A DNA stretch of 64,000 nt from positions 1 through 64,000 of the forward strand of contig NZ_VDBO01000001.1 of assembly GCF_005930355.1 (NCBI RefSeq), written 5' to 3'. Below are positions 9,177 to 17,786 of this stretch, piece by piece. The DNA is from Paenibacillus sinopodophylli. Its GTDB lineage: Bacteria > Bacillota > Bacilli > Paenibacillales > Paenibacillaceae. The translations under genes and the position numbers were made by a program. The notes under the pieces were generated by a model. The model did no database searches. It was not told the DNA's origin and saw only the letters and a list, made by a program, of their open reading frames with translations. The first letter of the stretch is position 1. The number at the start of each line of letters is the position of its first letter.

Positions 9177-10445
9177 ATGGCATTCCAATTCCCAAATGGG
9201 TTCTTATGGGGAGCAGCTACGGCTGCTCATCAAGTAGAAGGCAATAATAACCATTCAGATTTTTGGCTGATGGAGAATATCGAGGGATCTACTTTTAAGG
9301 AGCCCTCTGGGAGTGCTGTAGACCATTATCGTCTCTTCAGAGAGGATATTCGTTTACTAGCGGAACTTGGTCTGAATTCCTATCGATTTTCGATTGAGTG
9401 GGCTCGAGTTGAACCTGAGGAAGGACAATTCGATGAAATAGCTATTAATCATTATCGGGATGTTTTGGAGGCTTGTAAGGAGTACAATGTGACTCCGATC
9501 GTGACGTTGCATCATTTCTCTTCGCCGCAATGGCTGATTCGAGCGGGTGGTTGGGAATCTGAGGAAACTCCTGCTCGATTTGCGCGCTACTGTGTATATG
9601 TGATGTCTGAGCTAGGCGGTGCGATACCTTACGTATGTACAATCAATGAAGCTAACATTTCCATCGGTATTAAGAAGGTTATCGAACAAATGCAATCGGG
9701 GGCAAGTGTCCAGGTTGGAATCAATACGGAAATGATGGCCAGAATGGACAACTATTATATGGAACTAGGCAAGGCCTTTGAAGTGTCTCCGAGAGAGATA
9801 CACACCTTCTTAGCTCCACGAACCGATGAGGGTTTGAAAGTTATTTTCCGTGCGCATGTGGAGGCGAGAGCAGCTATTCGTGAGGTTTGCCCTGAAGTTC
9901 AAGTTGGTTTAAGCATGTCGCTATTTGACATCCAATCCATCTCAGGTGGAGAGGAACATGCGGCTAATGATTTGCATGAAGAGTTCCTTCAATTCATCCC
10001 GTATATTCAGGATGATGACTTCTTCGGATTGCAAAATTATACGCGTACGGTATTCGGTCCTGATGGTGCTCTTCCTGTCCACGAAAATGCTGAAAAGACG
10101 CAGATGGGCTATGAATATTATCCTGAAGGCTTGGAAGCGGTTATCCGTTATGCAGCAGAAGCTCTAAATAAGCCCATCATTGTAACGGAGAACGGCGTAT
10201 CTACTGATGACGATGAACGACGTGTCGCTTTCATTGAGAGAGCCTTAATAGGTGTTCATGCATGCATCGCCGACGGGATACCTGTGCTAGGATATACGCA
10301 TTGGTCATTACTGGATAACTTTGAATGGCAGTTAGGATTCAGCAAACGTTTCGGCTTAATTGAAGTCGATCGCTCTACGCAGAAACGTTTGCCGAAAAAG
10401 AGTGCCTTCTACTATGGCAGCATAGCCAAAAGCAATATGATGTGA
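9177..10445 (+). CDS. Glycoside hydrolase family 1 beta-glycosidase
   Basis: The protein has 422 residues, a little short of the usual ~450. The N-terminal GH1 signature FLWGAATAAHQVEG is present, the acid/base is Glu158 in CTINEAN and the nucleophile Glu338 in IVTENG. GH1 enzymes of this kind act on beta-glucosides and related beta-linked sugars; no phosphate-binding signature typical of 6-phospho-beta-glucosidases was recognised, which fits uptake by ABC transporters rather than a PTS. It starts 24 bases after the GH2 stop and is surely co-transcribed with it. Cytoplasmic. Confidence 0.92.
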   Translation: MAFQFPNGFLWGAATAAHQVEGNNNHSDFWLMENIEGSTFKEPSGSAVDHYRLFREDIRLLAELGLNSYRFSIEWARVEPEEGQFDEIAINHYRDVLEACKEYNVTPIVTLHHFSSPQWLIRAGGWESEETPARFARYCVYVMSELGGAIPYVCTINEANISIGIKKVIEQMQSGASVQVGINTEMMARMDNYYMELGKAFEVSPREIHTFLAPRTDEGLKVIFRAHVEARAAIREVCPEVQVGLSMSLFDIQSISGGEEHAANDLHEEFLQFIPYIQDDDFFGLQNYTRTVFGPDGALPVHENAEKTQMGYEYYPEGLEAVIRYAAEALNKPIIVTENGVSTDDDERRVAFIERALIGVHACIADGIPVLGYTHWSLLDNFEWQLGFSKRFGLIEVDRSTQKRLPKKSAFYYGSIAKSNMM

Positions 10446-10550
10446 CACGGATTGGTTATGGATAAAAATATCGCGTGCAAATGTAAAGACAGCCATATTT
10501 GGTAAGAGATTGGCTGGGAAATTCACTTCAAATCCAATAGGTAAACAAAA

Positions 10551-10574
10551 AAAGTCATTCTGCGGAATGACTTT
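10551..10574. terminator. Bidirectional terminator between GH1 and the sensor kinase
   Basis: A 10-base perfect stem AAAGTCATTC / GAATGACTTT with loop TGCG. On the minus strand it is followed by a run of T, so it ends the sensor-kinase transcript (and overlaps its stop codon); it may also stop the converging GH2-GH1 transcript. Confidence 0.8.
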
Positions 10575-12261
10575 ATTCTTCGTCTAATGACGGTCTTTCT
10601 GTCAATTCAGAAAATCGAGCGGGCAGGATTAATTCACTTACTGCACCATGATCATTATAGAAATGCCATTTCGCTTGTCCTTCGAATAAAAGGGCAAGAC
10701 GCTGAACCGTGTTTCGTAAGCCTATATGCTGGCCGTTATCGTCTATGATCTTTTTGCCATGATTCAAGCACTCAAGCTGACTTACTGGGTAACCGTTCCC
10801 TGTGTCAGAAATATTGATTAGAGCATAAGGATAATAGTTAATCTCGAATGAATTTACTTTAATTGAAATATGGATGCATTTGTTCATGTGAATAGCATAT
10901 TTGATTGAATTCTCCACAAAATTCTGAATGAGCATAGGGGGGACAAGCATGTCCTCGACCATTGGATCAATATTGATTGAATAGGTAAACCTGTCTTTAT
11001 ATCGAATGGTTTGAATTTGAAGGTACGTACTCACATGCTTCACTTCTTCATGAAGTGGAACTAAATCAGCATCAACGCTAACCATATACCGATAAAAATC
11101 AACCGAATAAATAATAAGTTGCTTGGCTGTTTGATGATCCTTGTTTTCAATAAGATTGTAGACCATATTCAGCGAGTTAACGATAAAATGCGGTTGTATT
11201 TGCATTTGAAGGTTACGAAGCTGAGACTTTTGCGTCTTAATTTCCTCTTCATAAACGCTAATTTTCAAGTGTTGAACTTCATCCATCATTTGGTTAAAGG
11301 TATGATTCACAATTGCAATTTCGTTCGATGTTCGATAAGGAGTAATACGGTAGTGCAGTTCACCGCGTTGAATATGTTTCATTGCTCTATTCAGCTTCTG
11401 TAGTGGCTGTACAACGTATAATCTTAACAAAAGAAATACGAAGGGGAGAAGCAACGTCACAAGCACGGAAAGAGCTAATGTATACTTCTGCATAAACGGG
11501 AGTGTATTCATGAAGTTGCTTTCTGGTATAATTTCAGCAAATGAAATGGGTGCAGAGGATGAAGTGCCGGTTATGATCAAGTTGTCCTTTGAATAGGTGG
11601 CTTCCAACGATTTTAGCTCTGTATTAGGCAGTAATAATAGTGTTGAATTTTCATCATTTTTTTCATAATGACTAAGAAGTCGGTCAAGATTAATATATGC
11701 CCCGGTAAGCACGCCATTGTCACCTTGGTTAAGGTTTACCATAACGGAGTGATTATACAGAGAAACAAGATTCCAGTTAGCTTTTGGTGAAATATTGCTT
11801 GTGTTTATGGATGCAGCAGCCTGGATGACATATGATTTGAGTGCTGTTCGTTCTTCAATCTCAAGACTATTCTGGCTGGAGGAAATAAACTCATTATCGG
11901 TATACACAAAAAGGGTATCGATGATACTACTTGATAAAATCTGATCTGAGAGTTTTAGTGAAATCCTCATTTTGGCTAGCGCTGACTCTGACTCATTGTT
12001 CCGCAAAGCTAATTGCGGGTCGCTCTCAAACCAAGCCGTATTAATACCATAGGTAACCGCATTCTTCAACTGATTATCAATTTGAATCAGATAAGACTGC
12101 AGCATATTCTCATGTGTAATGTGTACTTGCGTAATGAGCGTGGAACGCGATTGGTAATTGGCGTAGATGAATAATCCAGTTACTGGAAGTAATAGAATGA
12201 AGATTGCGAAGAGCTTAAAGAAAATCGAATTAAAAAAACCGGTCGTTTGATAAAATTTCAT
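10573..12261 (-). CDS. YesM-type sensor histidine kinase (TCS-1)
   Basis: The protein has 562 residues. Membrane segments lie at about 12-34 and 260-282 with a ~225-residue extracellular sensor domain between, then a HAMP domain (about 283-335), the His_kinase domain with phosphorylated His358 in QIQPHFIVNSLN, and an ATPase domain with the N box around Asn451 (NFVENSIKY) and G boxes ISDTGNG and HIGLRN. This is the YesM/LytS-like kinase family that usually senses extracellular sugars or binding-protein complexes. It is encoded divergently from its presumed partner at 12374, with 112 bases between the starts, unlike the usual kinase-regulator operon (compare TCS-2). Confidence 0.92.
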   Translation of the reverse strand: MKFYQTTGFFNSIFFKLFAIFILLLPVTGLFIYANYQSRSTLITQVHITHENMLQSYLIQIDNQLKNAVTYGINTAWFESDPQLALRNNESESALAKMRISLKLSDQILSSSIIDTLFVYTDNEFISSSQNSLEIEERTALKSYVIQAAASINTSNISPKANWNLVSLYNHSVMVNLNQGDNGVLTGAYINLDRLLSHYEKNDENSTLLLLPNTELKSLEATYSKDNLIITGTSSSAPISFAEIIPESNFMNTLPFMQKYTLALSVLVTLLLPFVFLLLRLYVVQPLQKLNRAMKHIQRGELHYRITPYRTSNEIAIVNHTFNQMMDEVQHLKISVYEEEIKTQKSQLRNLQMQIQPHFIVNSLNMVYNLIENKDHQTAKQLIIYSVDFYRYMVSVDADLVPLHEEVKHVSTYLQIQTIRYKDRFTYSINIDPMVEDMLVPPMLIQNFVENSIKYAIHMNKCIHISIKVNSFEINYYPYALINISDTGNGYPVSQLECLNHGKKIIDDNGQHIGLRNTVQRLALLFEGQAKWHFYNDHGAVSELILPARFSELTERPSLDEE

Positions 12262-12373
12262 ATTGATTCTCCAAAACGTTTAGTATGGTTCGCTTAAACT
12301 TGTAATTATAATTAATTTATACTTATCACCTGATTGATGTCAAATCAACATTCTCTTACGGAGGTTCGCAAGC

Positions 12374-13969
12374 ATGAATATTCTAATGGTGGATGACGAA
12401 GTAAGTGCGATAGAAGCCGTACGAAACGGTATTCAATGGGTCAAGCTAGGAGTTGGAGAAATCTATACGGCAACGAGTGTAAGTAATGCGATCAGTATGT
12501 TCAAAGAGAATTCGATTGACATCCTGCTCAGTGATATCGAAATGCCTATGGGCACGGGTCTGGACTTACTCAGATGGACGAATGAGAACTATCCAAATGT
12601 GAAATGCATTTTTATGACCTGCCATGCCGATTTCAACTTTTTACAGGAAGCTATGCATTTGGGCAGTATTGATTATATATTGAAACCACTTAATTTCACG
12701 AAAGTGGAAAGTGTTATCCAATCAACTATAGATAAAATTTTTACTGAAAAGCTCTTAAAAGAGAATAGCCATTCTTGGCTGCAAAATAAAAAAATTGTAG
12801 TTAAACAGTTCTGGAAGGATTTCTTTCTTGGGGAAATATCGCCTAACAAAGATAGTTTAATGAACTATTTCCGCTTGAAGCGATTAGATTTTAATCTGGA
12901 AGACAGCTATCTGCCAATCATTGTTAGTACAAAAAAATGGACAGAACCGATGAGCAAAGATGATCAGAAGCTGTTGCAATATGCATTGAGAAACATGACT
13001 GAAGAAATGGTTGTCATTCCAGAGACTACACAAGAGGTCCTTCCTTTTTCAGATACCTCTATTCTCATTATGCTGCATATGGATCCAAGTGTAGATGAAC
13101 AAACCGTCTATAAGCAGATTGACATAAGTTGTTGTCAGTTGAGCGATGCTGCGAGAAAGCACATCAAGGAGATTGTTTGCTGTTACGTTGGAAAAAAAGG
13201 AACCATATTCGAAATGCCGGCTGCTATTGAATTGCTGCAGATGATGGATTTTAATGATGTTATTTATGATCCTAAAGTTCTTTTTCTCTATCAAGAAGAA
13301 CAGAATCATGAACTGACCTACACAGATCATCCATTTATGAAATGGAGAGAATGGTTGCAGCATGGGGGATTTGCTCAGGTATTAAATGAGATTATGAATC
13401 ATTTAACGCCTCAAGATCAGCAGAACGGGATCAACCGTGATTATTTGAAGAAATTCGCAAGAGATTTCTATTACTTAATAGTCGGTTTTGCAAGCGATCG
13501 TAATATTTTTATTAATGAATTGTATGGGAATGAACAATCAAACCGACTTCTGGAGGAGGCTTCTGAATCGTTAGGTGGTTTGCTGCAATGGGTGAATTAT
13601 GCGATTGGTATCATGCAAAATTATGATCATGAGAATACTAGTCGAAACACCCCTGTTGATAAGACGAAAGATTATATTCACCAACATTTGTCGGAAGAGA
13701 TTACGATGGTAGACATTGCGAATAACGTACATTTGAATGCCGATTATTTAACACGTATATTTAAGAAAGAGGTTGGCGTTTCGATCAGTAAATACATGAT
13801 TAACATGAAGATAGAAAAGGCTAAGGAGCTTCTTGAGAATACGGACAAAAGTATCGGTGATATTGCAATGATCGTCGGTTACTACAATTACTCCAGCTTC
13901 AATCGTATATTTACCAAAGATGTCGGTATGTCCCCTCAGGAGTACAAGAATAGCAGAAGAAAAAAATAA
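12374..13969 (+). CDS. YesN-type response regulator with AraC DNA-binding domain (TCS-1)
   Basis: The protein has 531 residues. The receiver domain is at 1-120 with acidic pocket Asp7/Asp8, phospho-acceptor Asp54 (LLSDIEMP), Thr82 and Lys104; a ~300-residue linker region follows, and the AraC-type double helix-turn-helix is at about 430-528 (EEITMVDIANNVHLNADYLT and GDIAMIVGYYNYSSFNRIFTK). AraC dimers typically bind two direct repeats, which is just what sites A, B and C offer on both sides of this gene; it is the best candidate for binding them (inference). GGAGG lies 9 bases before the ATG. Confidence 0.92.
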   Translation: MNILMVDDEVSAIEAVRNGIQWVKLGVGEIYTATSVSNAISMFKENSIDILLSDIEMPMGTGLDLLRWTNENYPNVKCIFMTCHADFNFLQEAMHLGSIDYILKPLNFTKVESVIQSTIDKIFTEKLLKENSHSWLQNKKIVVKQFWKDFFLGEISPNKDSLMNYFRLKRLDFNLEDSYLPIIVSTKKWTEPMSKDDQKLLQYALRNMTEEMVVIPETTQEVLPFSDTSILIMLHMDPSVDEQTVYKQIDISCCQLSDAARKHIKEIVCCYVGKKGTIFEMPAAIELLQMMDFNDVIYDPKVLFLYQEEQNHELTYTDHPFMKWREWLQHGGFAQVLNEIMNHLTPQDQQNGINRDYLKKFARDFYYLIVGFASDRNIFINELYGNEQSNRLLEEASESLGGLLQWVNYAIGIMQNYDHENTSRNTPVDKTKDYIHQHLSEEITMVDIANNVHLNADYLTRIFKKEVGVSISKYMINMKIEKAKELLENTDKSIGDIAMIVGYYNYSSFNRIFTKDVGMSPQEYKNSRRKK

Positions 13970-13991
13970 AAGTCTAATATGATCATGTAAC

Positions 13992-14058
13992 AAGTCGGAT
14001 TTGGATATCCAATAAGTCGGATAGCGTATAACCTTGCTTAGCCCCACTTGCCTATACT
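13992..14058 (+). promoter_or_regulatory. Class I direct-repeat promoter, site B (binding lipoprotein)
   Basis: AGTCG at 13993 and 14015 (22 apart), then TATAACC and -10 box TATACT at 14053 (offset 38). The spacer between repeats holds the palindrome GGATATCC. The binding-protein ATG follows at 14099. Confidence 0.75.
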
Positions 14059-14098
14059 AATGATAGTAAGACAACATATAATTATGAGGGGGATTTAA

Positions 14099-15637
14099 AT
14101 GAAAAAGAATCTTGTGCTTGTGCTTCTTGCTTCATTTCTAGTAGTTGGATCAATAGGTTGCAGCAACACCAACAATGGGAATTCGTCTGCACCATCCAAT
14201 GAAAGCGCTGTACCAACAGCTGAAAATGGCGATGCAGGAAAAATCAATTTTGATGAAGAGCCTTATACGATCAAAGTCAACTATGCTGTACTGGGGCAAG
14301 AACAACCTGATTTGCCGAAGATTGAAGCGAAACTGAATGAGATTACCTTAAAAGAAATCAATGCGAAGATAGATTTAGAAGGGGTAAGCTTATATAATAT
14401 GGCGAATGTGTATGCTCTCAAAGCTTCGAGTCGTGAGAAAACAGACCTGATGCTCCTGATGCCAGGTAACCGTTATCTCGCATCATTCGCTAACAACAAA
14501 ATGATTCGTCCGATCGATGAGGAACTTGCTCAATGGGGGCCAGCCCTGACAGAAACATTAGGTGATAATCTTATTTCTGGCCAATTCAATGGTAAACAAT
14601 ATGCAATTCCGCAAAAAGCGGATCAAAAAAACACCATAGGTTTTCATTTCTCTAAAAGTATTCTTGATAAATACAATATCGATGTTTCCAATATAAAATC
14701 TTTAAGTGACTTGGATTCCGTTTTTGCTATCGTTCATGAAAAGGAACCTAATATGACCGTGCTTGCACCCGAAGTAAGCGTTGGCAATATTGCGTCTATT
14801 CTCAAATGGAATGACGGGCTTGGTAATGCATATGGCGGTCTCTTAGACCCGAATAGTACGAAATTGGAAAACATGTATGAGTCAGAAGAATTTGTGGAAA
14901 CGATAAAAAAAGTGCGTGAATGGTATCAAAAAGGCTACATTTCCAAGGATGTAAATACATCGCAAGACGATGGTGCGACATTGTTGGATAACGGAAAGGT
15001 ATTTGCTGTTGCTGCAAGCTCCGTGGGCTTCGCTGGCGGTAGTATTAAACCAATTGAAAAGCAATCTATTGCTATGTATCCGCCTGTTCTTACAACAAGT
15101 GATACACAGCTGCTGTTATGGTCGGTTGCTTCTTCTAGTGAACGTCCTGATAAAGCGATACAGTTTCTCAATTTGTTGAATTCCAGCGCAGAATTAACAA
15201 CATTACTTCAATTCGGAATTGAAGGAGAACATTATGAGGTGAATGCAAATGGAACCTTAAATGTAAGCAATAACAAAAATTATGAGAGTTATTGGCCTAT
15301 GTTCGGTGATTACAGTAAAGCACCGCTTAGTGAAACATATGTTACAGCAAGCGGACTCAGCGTAGAGGAATTCAAATTGAAGCAGAAGGCATGGAATGAC
15401 AACACGAAGAAGTCCATTGCTTATGGCTTTATATTCGATCCAGGTCCAGTGAAAACGGAAATTGCAGCCTTAGATGCTGTTGCTGCGCAATATGCAAAAG
15501 TAATCGGCAATGGAGCAGTAGATCCGACAGAATTGTTGAAAAAATTCAATGATAGTCTCTATGCAGCAGGTCTGCAAAAGGTTATGGATGAAAAACAACG
15601 TCAGTTTGATGCGTGGCTTGCAACAAATAACAAATAA
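14099..15637 (+). CDS. ABC importer solute-binding lipoprotein (DUF3502 type), SBP-1
   Basis: The protein has 512 residues. A lipoprotein signal peptide ends in VGSIGC, so Cys21 is lipidated and the protein is held outside the membrane. A Ser/Asn-rich linker follows, then an extracellular solute-binding fold. The C-terminus (FDPGPVKTEIAALDAVAAQY... to QRQFDAW) is the DUF3502 domain found in LplA-like oligosaccharide-binding proteins. It has its own class I promoter and is separated by a terminator and another class I promoter from the two permeases at 15854 and 16826, which are its natural partners. SBP-3 at 48668 is of the same kind. Confidence 0.93.
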   Translation: MKKNLVLVLLASFLVVGSIGCSNTNNGNSSAPSNESAVPTAENGDAGKINFDEEPYTIKVNYAVLGQEQPDLPKIEAKLNEITLKEINAKIDLEGVSLYNMANVYALKASSREKTDLMLLMPGNRYLASFANNKMIRPIDEELAQWGPALTETLGDNLISGQFNGKQYAIPQKADQKNTIGFHFSKSILDKYNIDVSNIKSLSDLDSVFAIVHEKEPNMTVLAPEVSVGNIASILKWNDGLGNAYGGLLDPNSTKLENMYESEEFVETIKKVREWYQKGYISKDVNTSQDDGATLLDNGKVFAVAASSVGFAGGSIKPIEKQSIAMYPPVLTTSDTQLLLWSVASSSERPDKAIQFLNLLNSSAELTTLLQFGIEGEHYEVNANGTLNVSNNKNYESYWPMFGDYSKAPLSETYVTASGLSVEEFKLKQKAWNDNTKKSIAYGFIFDPGPVKTEIAALDAVAAQYAKVIGNGAVDPTELLKKFNDSLYAAGLQKVMDEKQRQFDAWLATNNK

Positions 15638-15661
15638 TCAAAGCTATTCATATTGATTAAT

Positions 15662-15707
15662 AAGGCTGTCTCGCTGTAGTTTCATACAGAAGGACAGTCT
15701 TTTTAAT
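15662..15707 (+). terminator. Terminator after SBP-1
   Basis: A stem of about 9 pairs (AAGGCTGTC against GACAGTCTT, one G-T pair) encloses a second stem CTGTA/TACAG and is followed by TTTTTAATTTT. Confidence 0.8.
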
Positions 15708-15729
15708 TTTCCTTTATGAAGTGTTTATC

Positions 15730-15796
15730 AAGTCGGAAAAGGATATCTATTCTGTCGCTTAATGTATAACGTCATACTGTGCACAATGTGTAAGAT
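15730..15796 (+). promoter_or_regulatory. Class I direct-repeat promoter, site C (permease-GH3-GH43-GH3 operon)
   Basis: AGTCG at 15731 and TGTCG at 15753 (22 apart, one base off in the second), then TATAACG and -10 box TAAGAT at 15791 (offset 38). It shares with site A the spacer pattern GGAAAAGGAYATCTA. Confidence 0.75.
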
Positions 15797-15853
15797 AACC
15801 ATATAGAAAAACAAAACATTTTAGCAGGCAAGAACAATAAGGAGGCGGAGTAA

Positions 15854-16807
15854 GTGAGAGCAACCACTGACATGAAGCTGTCAGGCGTACGCAAGAAAAA
15901 CAAGATTAAATGGAAGTCATATATTCCTTTATATCTGATGGCATTACCGGCACTAATCTACGTGTTCATTAACAACTATATGCCTTTGTACGGCATGCAA
16001 ATCGCATTCAGAGAGCTGGATTTCTCCGGAAGTATTTTCTCAGGCAAGTTTGTTTGGTTTGATAATTTCAAGTTTCTGTTCACTACTAAAGACGCGATGA
16101 TCATGACTCGGAACACCGTTTTGTACAATCTATTATTTATTGTGGTGGGTACGATATTTTCCGTATTCGTAGCTATACTCTTCAATGAGATCCTTAGCAA
16201 ACGATTGGCGAAGTTTTATCAGTCTGCTGTATTAATTCCTTTTTTCATCTCTATGGTAGTCGTAAGTTACTTAGGATTCGCATTTCTGAGCAGCGAGAAC
16301 GGATTTATAAATAATTCCATATTGAAACCGCTCGGAATTGATCCGGTATCCTGGTACACAGAACCAAAATATTGGCCATACATTATTCTGTTCGTACACA
16401 CCTGGAAGGGAATGGGCTACAGTCTTCTTTTTATCACAGTAAGGATTATTACGATCAGTAAAGACTATTATGAAGCTGCAAAGATTGACGGTGCCACAAA
16501 ATGGCAACAAATCTTTTATATTACGCTTCCCTTCCTCAAGCCAGTTATTGTTCTGATGACAATCTTGTCAATTGGTAGAATATTTTATTCGGACTTCGGA
16601 TTGTTCTATCAGCTCCCAATGAGCTCTGGAGCCTTGTATGACGTAACCACGACAATTGATACCTATTCATTCAGAGCATTAATGAATCTTGGTGATATAA
16701 CAATGTCAACGGCAACGGGCGTATACCAGTCTATAGTAGGATTCGTATTAATTCTAGTTACCAATTATGTAACTCGGAAATTCAGCAAGGAAGATTCACT
16801 ATTCTAA
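15854..16807 (+). CDS. ABC sugar importer permease, LplB type
   Basis: The protein has 317 residues with about six membrane helices and the cytoplasmic EAA loop EAAKIDGA at 207-214, which docks on the ATPase. The start is GTG at 15854, 8 bases after AAGGAGG. The N-terminal cytoplasmic tail is basic (RKKNKIKWK). It forms the channel with the next gene (16826, 18-base gap) and is fed by SBP-1; SBP-3 may also use it. No ATPase gene lies nearby, so a shared MsmX-like ATPase is presumed (family knowledge). Confidence 0.93.
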   Translation: MRATTDMKLSGVRKKNKIKWKSYIPLYLMALPALIYVFINNYMPLYGMQIAFRELDFSGSIFSGKFVWFDNFKFLFTTKDAMIMTRNTVLYNLLFIVVGTIFSVFVAILFNEILSKRLAKFYQSAVLIPFFISMVVVSYLGFAFLSSENGFINNSILKPLGIDPVSWYTEPKYWPYIILFVHTWKGMGYSLLFITVRIITISKDYYEAAKIDGATKWQQIFYITLPFLKPVIVLMTILSIGRIFYSDFGLFYQLPMSSGALYDVTTTIDTYSFRALMNLGDITMSTATGVYQSIVGFVLILVTNYVTRKFSKEDSLF

Positions 16808-16825
16808 GAACGGAGACGATAAAGC

Positions 16826-17713
16826 ATGATTGAGAACAAAGATAAATGGTGGTCCTATGCTGGACACATTGTGATGATTATACTGTCCATTGTGGCAATA
16901 GCCCCTTTCCTGCTCCTACTGATGTCCTCCTTCACGGATGAAGCTACTGCACTGAAAAATGGATACAGCTTCTTTCCAGAGAAATTTTCGCTCAATGCTT
17001 ATCATTACATTTCTAGTCAATGGGAGATGATCGGTAAGGGGTATCTGATCACGATTATTGTAACTGTAGTAGGTACTGTAGTCGGTGTGATAATCTCGGC
17101 CATGTTAGCGTATACGCTAAGCAAGCATGATCTTCCTGGGCGCAATCTGCTGATGTTCCTGTTGACCTTCACCATGTTATTTAACGGTGGCTTAACATCA
17201 TCATATATTGTATATACTCAAATCTTCCATATTAAAGATACGATATTAGGTTTGCTTCTCCCTGGTTTATTGATGAATGCGTATAATGTTGTGATGTTTA
17301 AAAATTATTTTGAACACAGTATACCAAACGCACTGCTTGAATCCGCGAGAATCGATGGGGCGACTGAATTAAACATTTTTGCTAAAATATCGATGCCATT
17401 GTCATTACCGATGTTCGTCACAGTCGGATTGACCACAGCCTTGATGTATTGGAATGATTGGACGAATGGGATGTACTATCTCTCAACGAACAGTAGTATA
17501 CAAAGCATTCAAACCATACTTAATAATATAAATGAGAATATCAAGTTCCTGCAGCAAAACAATGTTGGGAATATGGTCTCAACGGGAGATATGCCTTCTG
17601 CTACCATTCGAATGGCCATTGCTGTCGTCGGCGTAGTACCGATGCTTGGGCTATTTCCAATCTTTCAACGATGGTTTGTCAAAGGTGCGACTGCAGGTGC
17701 GGTTAAGGAATAA
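16826..17713 (+). CDS. ABC sugar importer permease, LplC type
   Basis: The protein has 295 residues, six predicted membrane helices, EAA-loop variant ESARIDGA at 172-179, and the common C-terminal ending PIFQRWFVKGATAGAVKE. It is the second half of the heterodimeric channel with the gene at 15854 and precedes the GH3 gene by 73 bases in the same operon. Confidence 0.93.
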   Translation: MIENKDKWWSYAGHIVMIILSIVAIAPFLLLLMSSFTDEATALKNGYSFFPEKFSLNAYHYISSQWEMIGKGYLITIIVTVVGTVVGVIISAMLAYTLSKHDLPGRNLLMFLLTFTMLFNGGLTSSYIVYTQIFHIKDTILGLLLPGLLMNAYNVVMFKNYFEHSIPNALLESARIDGATELNIFAKISMPLSLPMFVTVGLTTALMYWNDWTNGMYYLSTNSSIQSIQTILNNINENIKFLQQNNVGNMVSTGDMPSATIRMAIAVVGVVPMLGLFPIFQRWFVKGATAGAVKE

Positions 17714-17786
17714 GACACTTTTTTGCAACCGTTAATTCAGAAAAGTTTCTCCAAAGCCAAAGTGGATAAAGGAGAGGAACAGAACA

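Noticed and set aside
14802..15179. Several overlapping frames on both strands inside SBP-1
   Set aside because: All are shadows of the lipoprotein gene, which has a full signal peptide and domain order; none has its own ribosome site.
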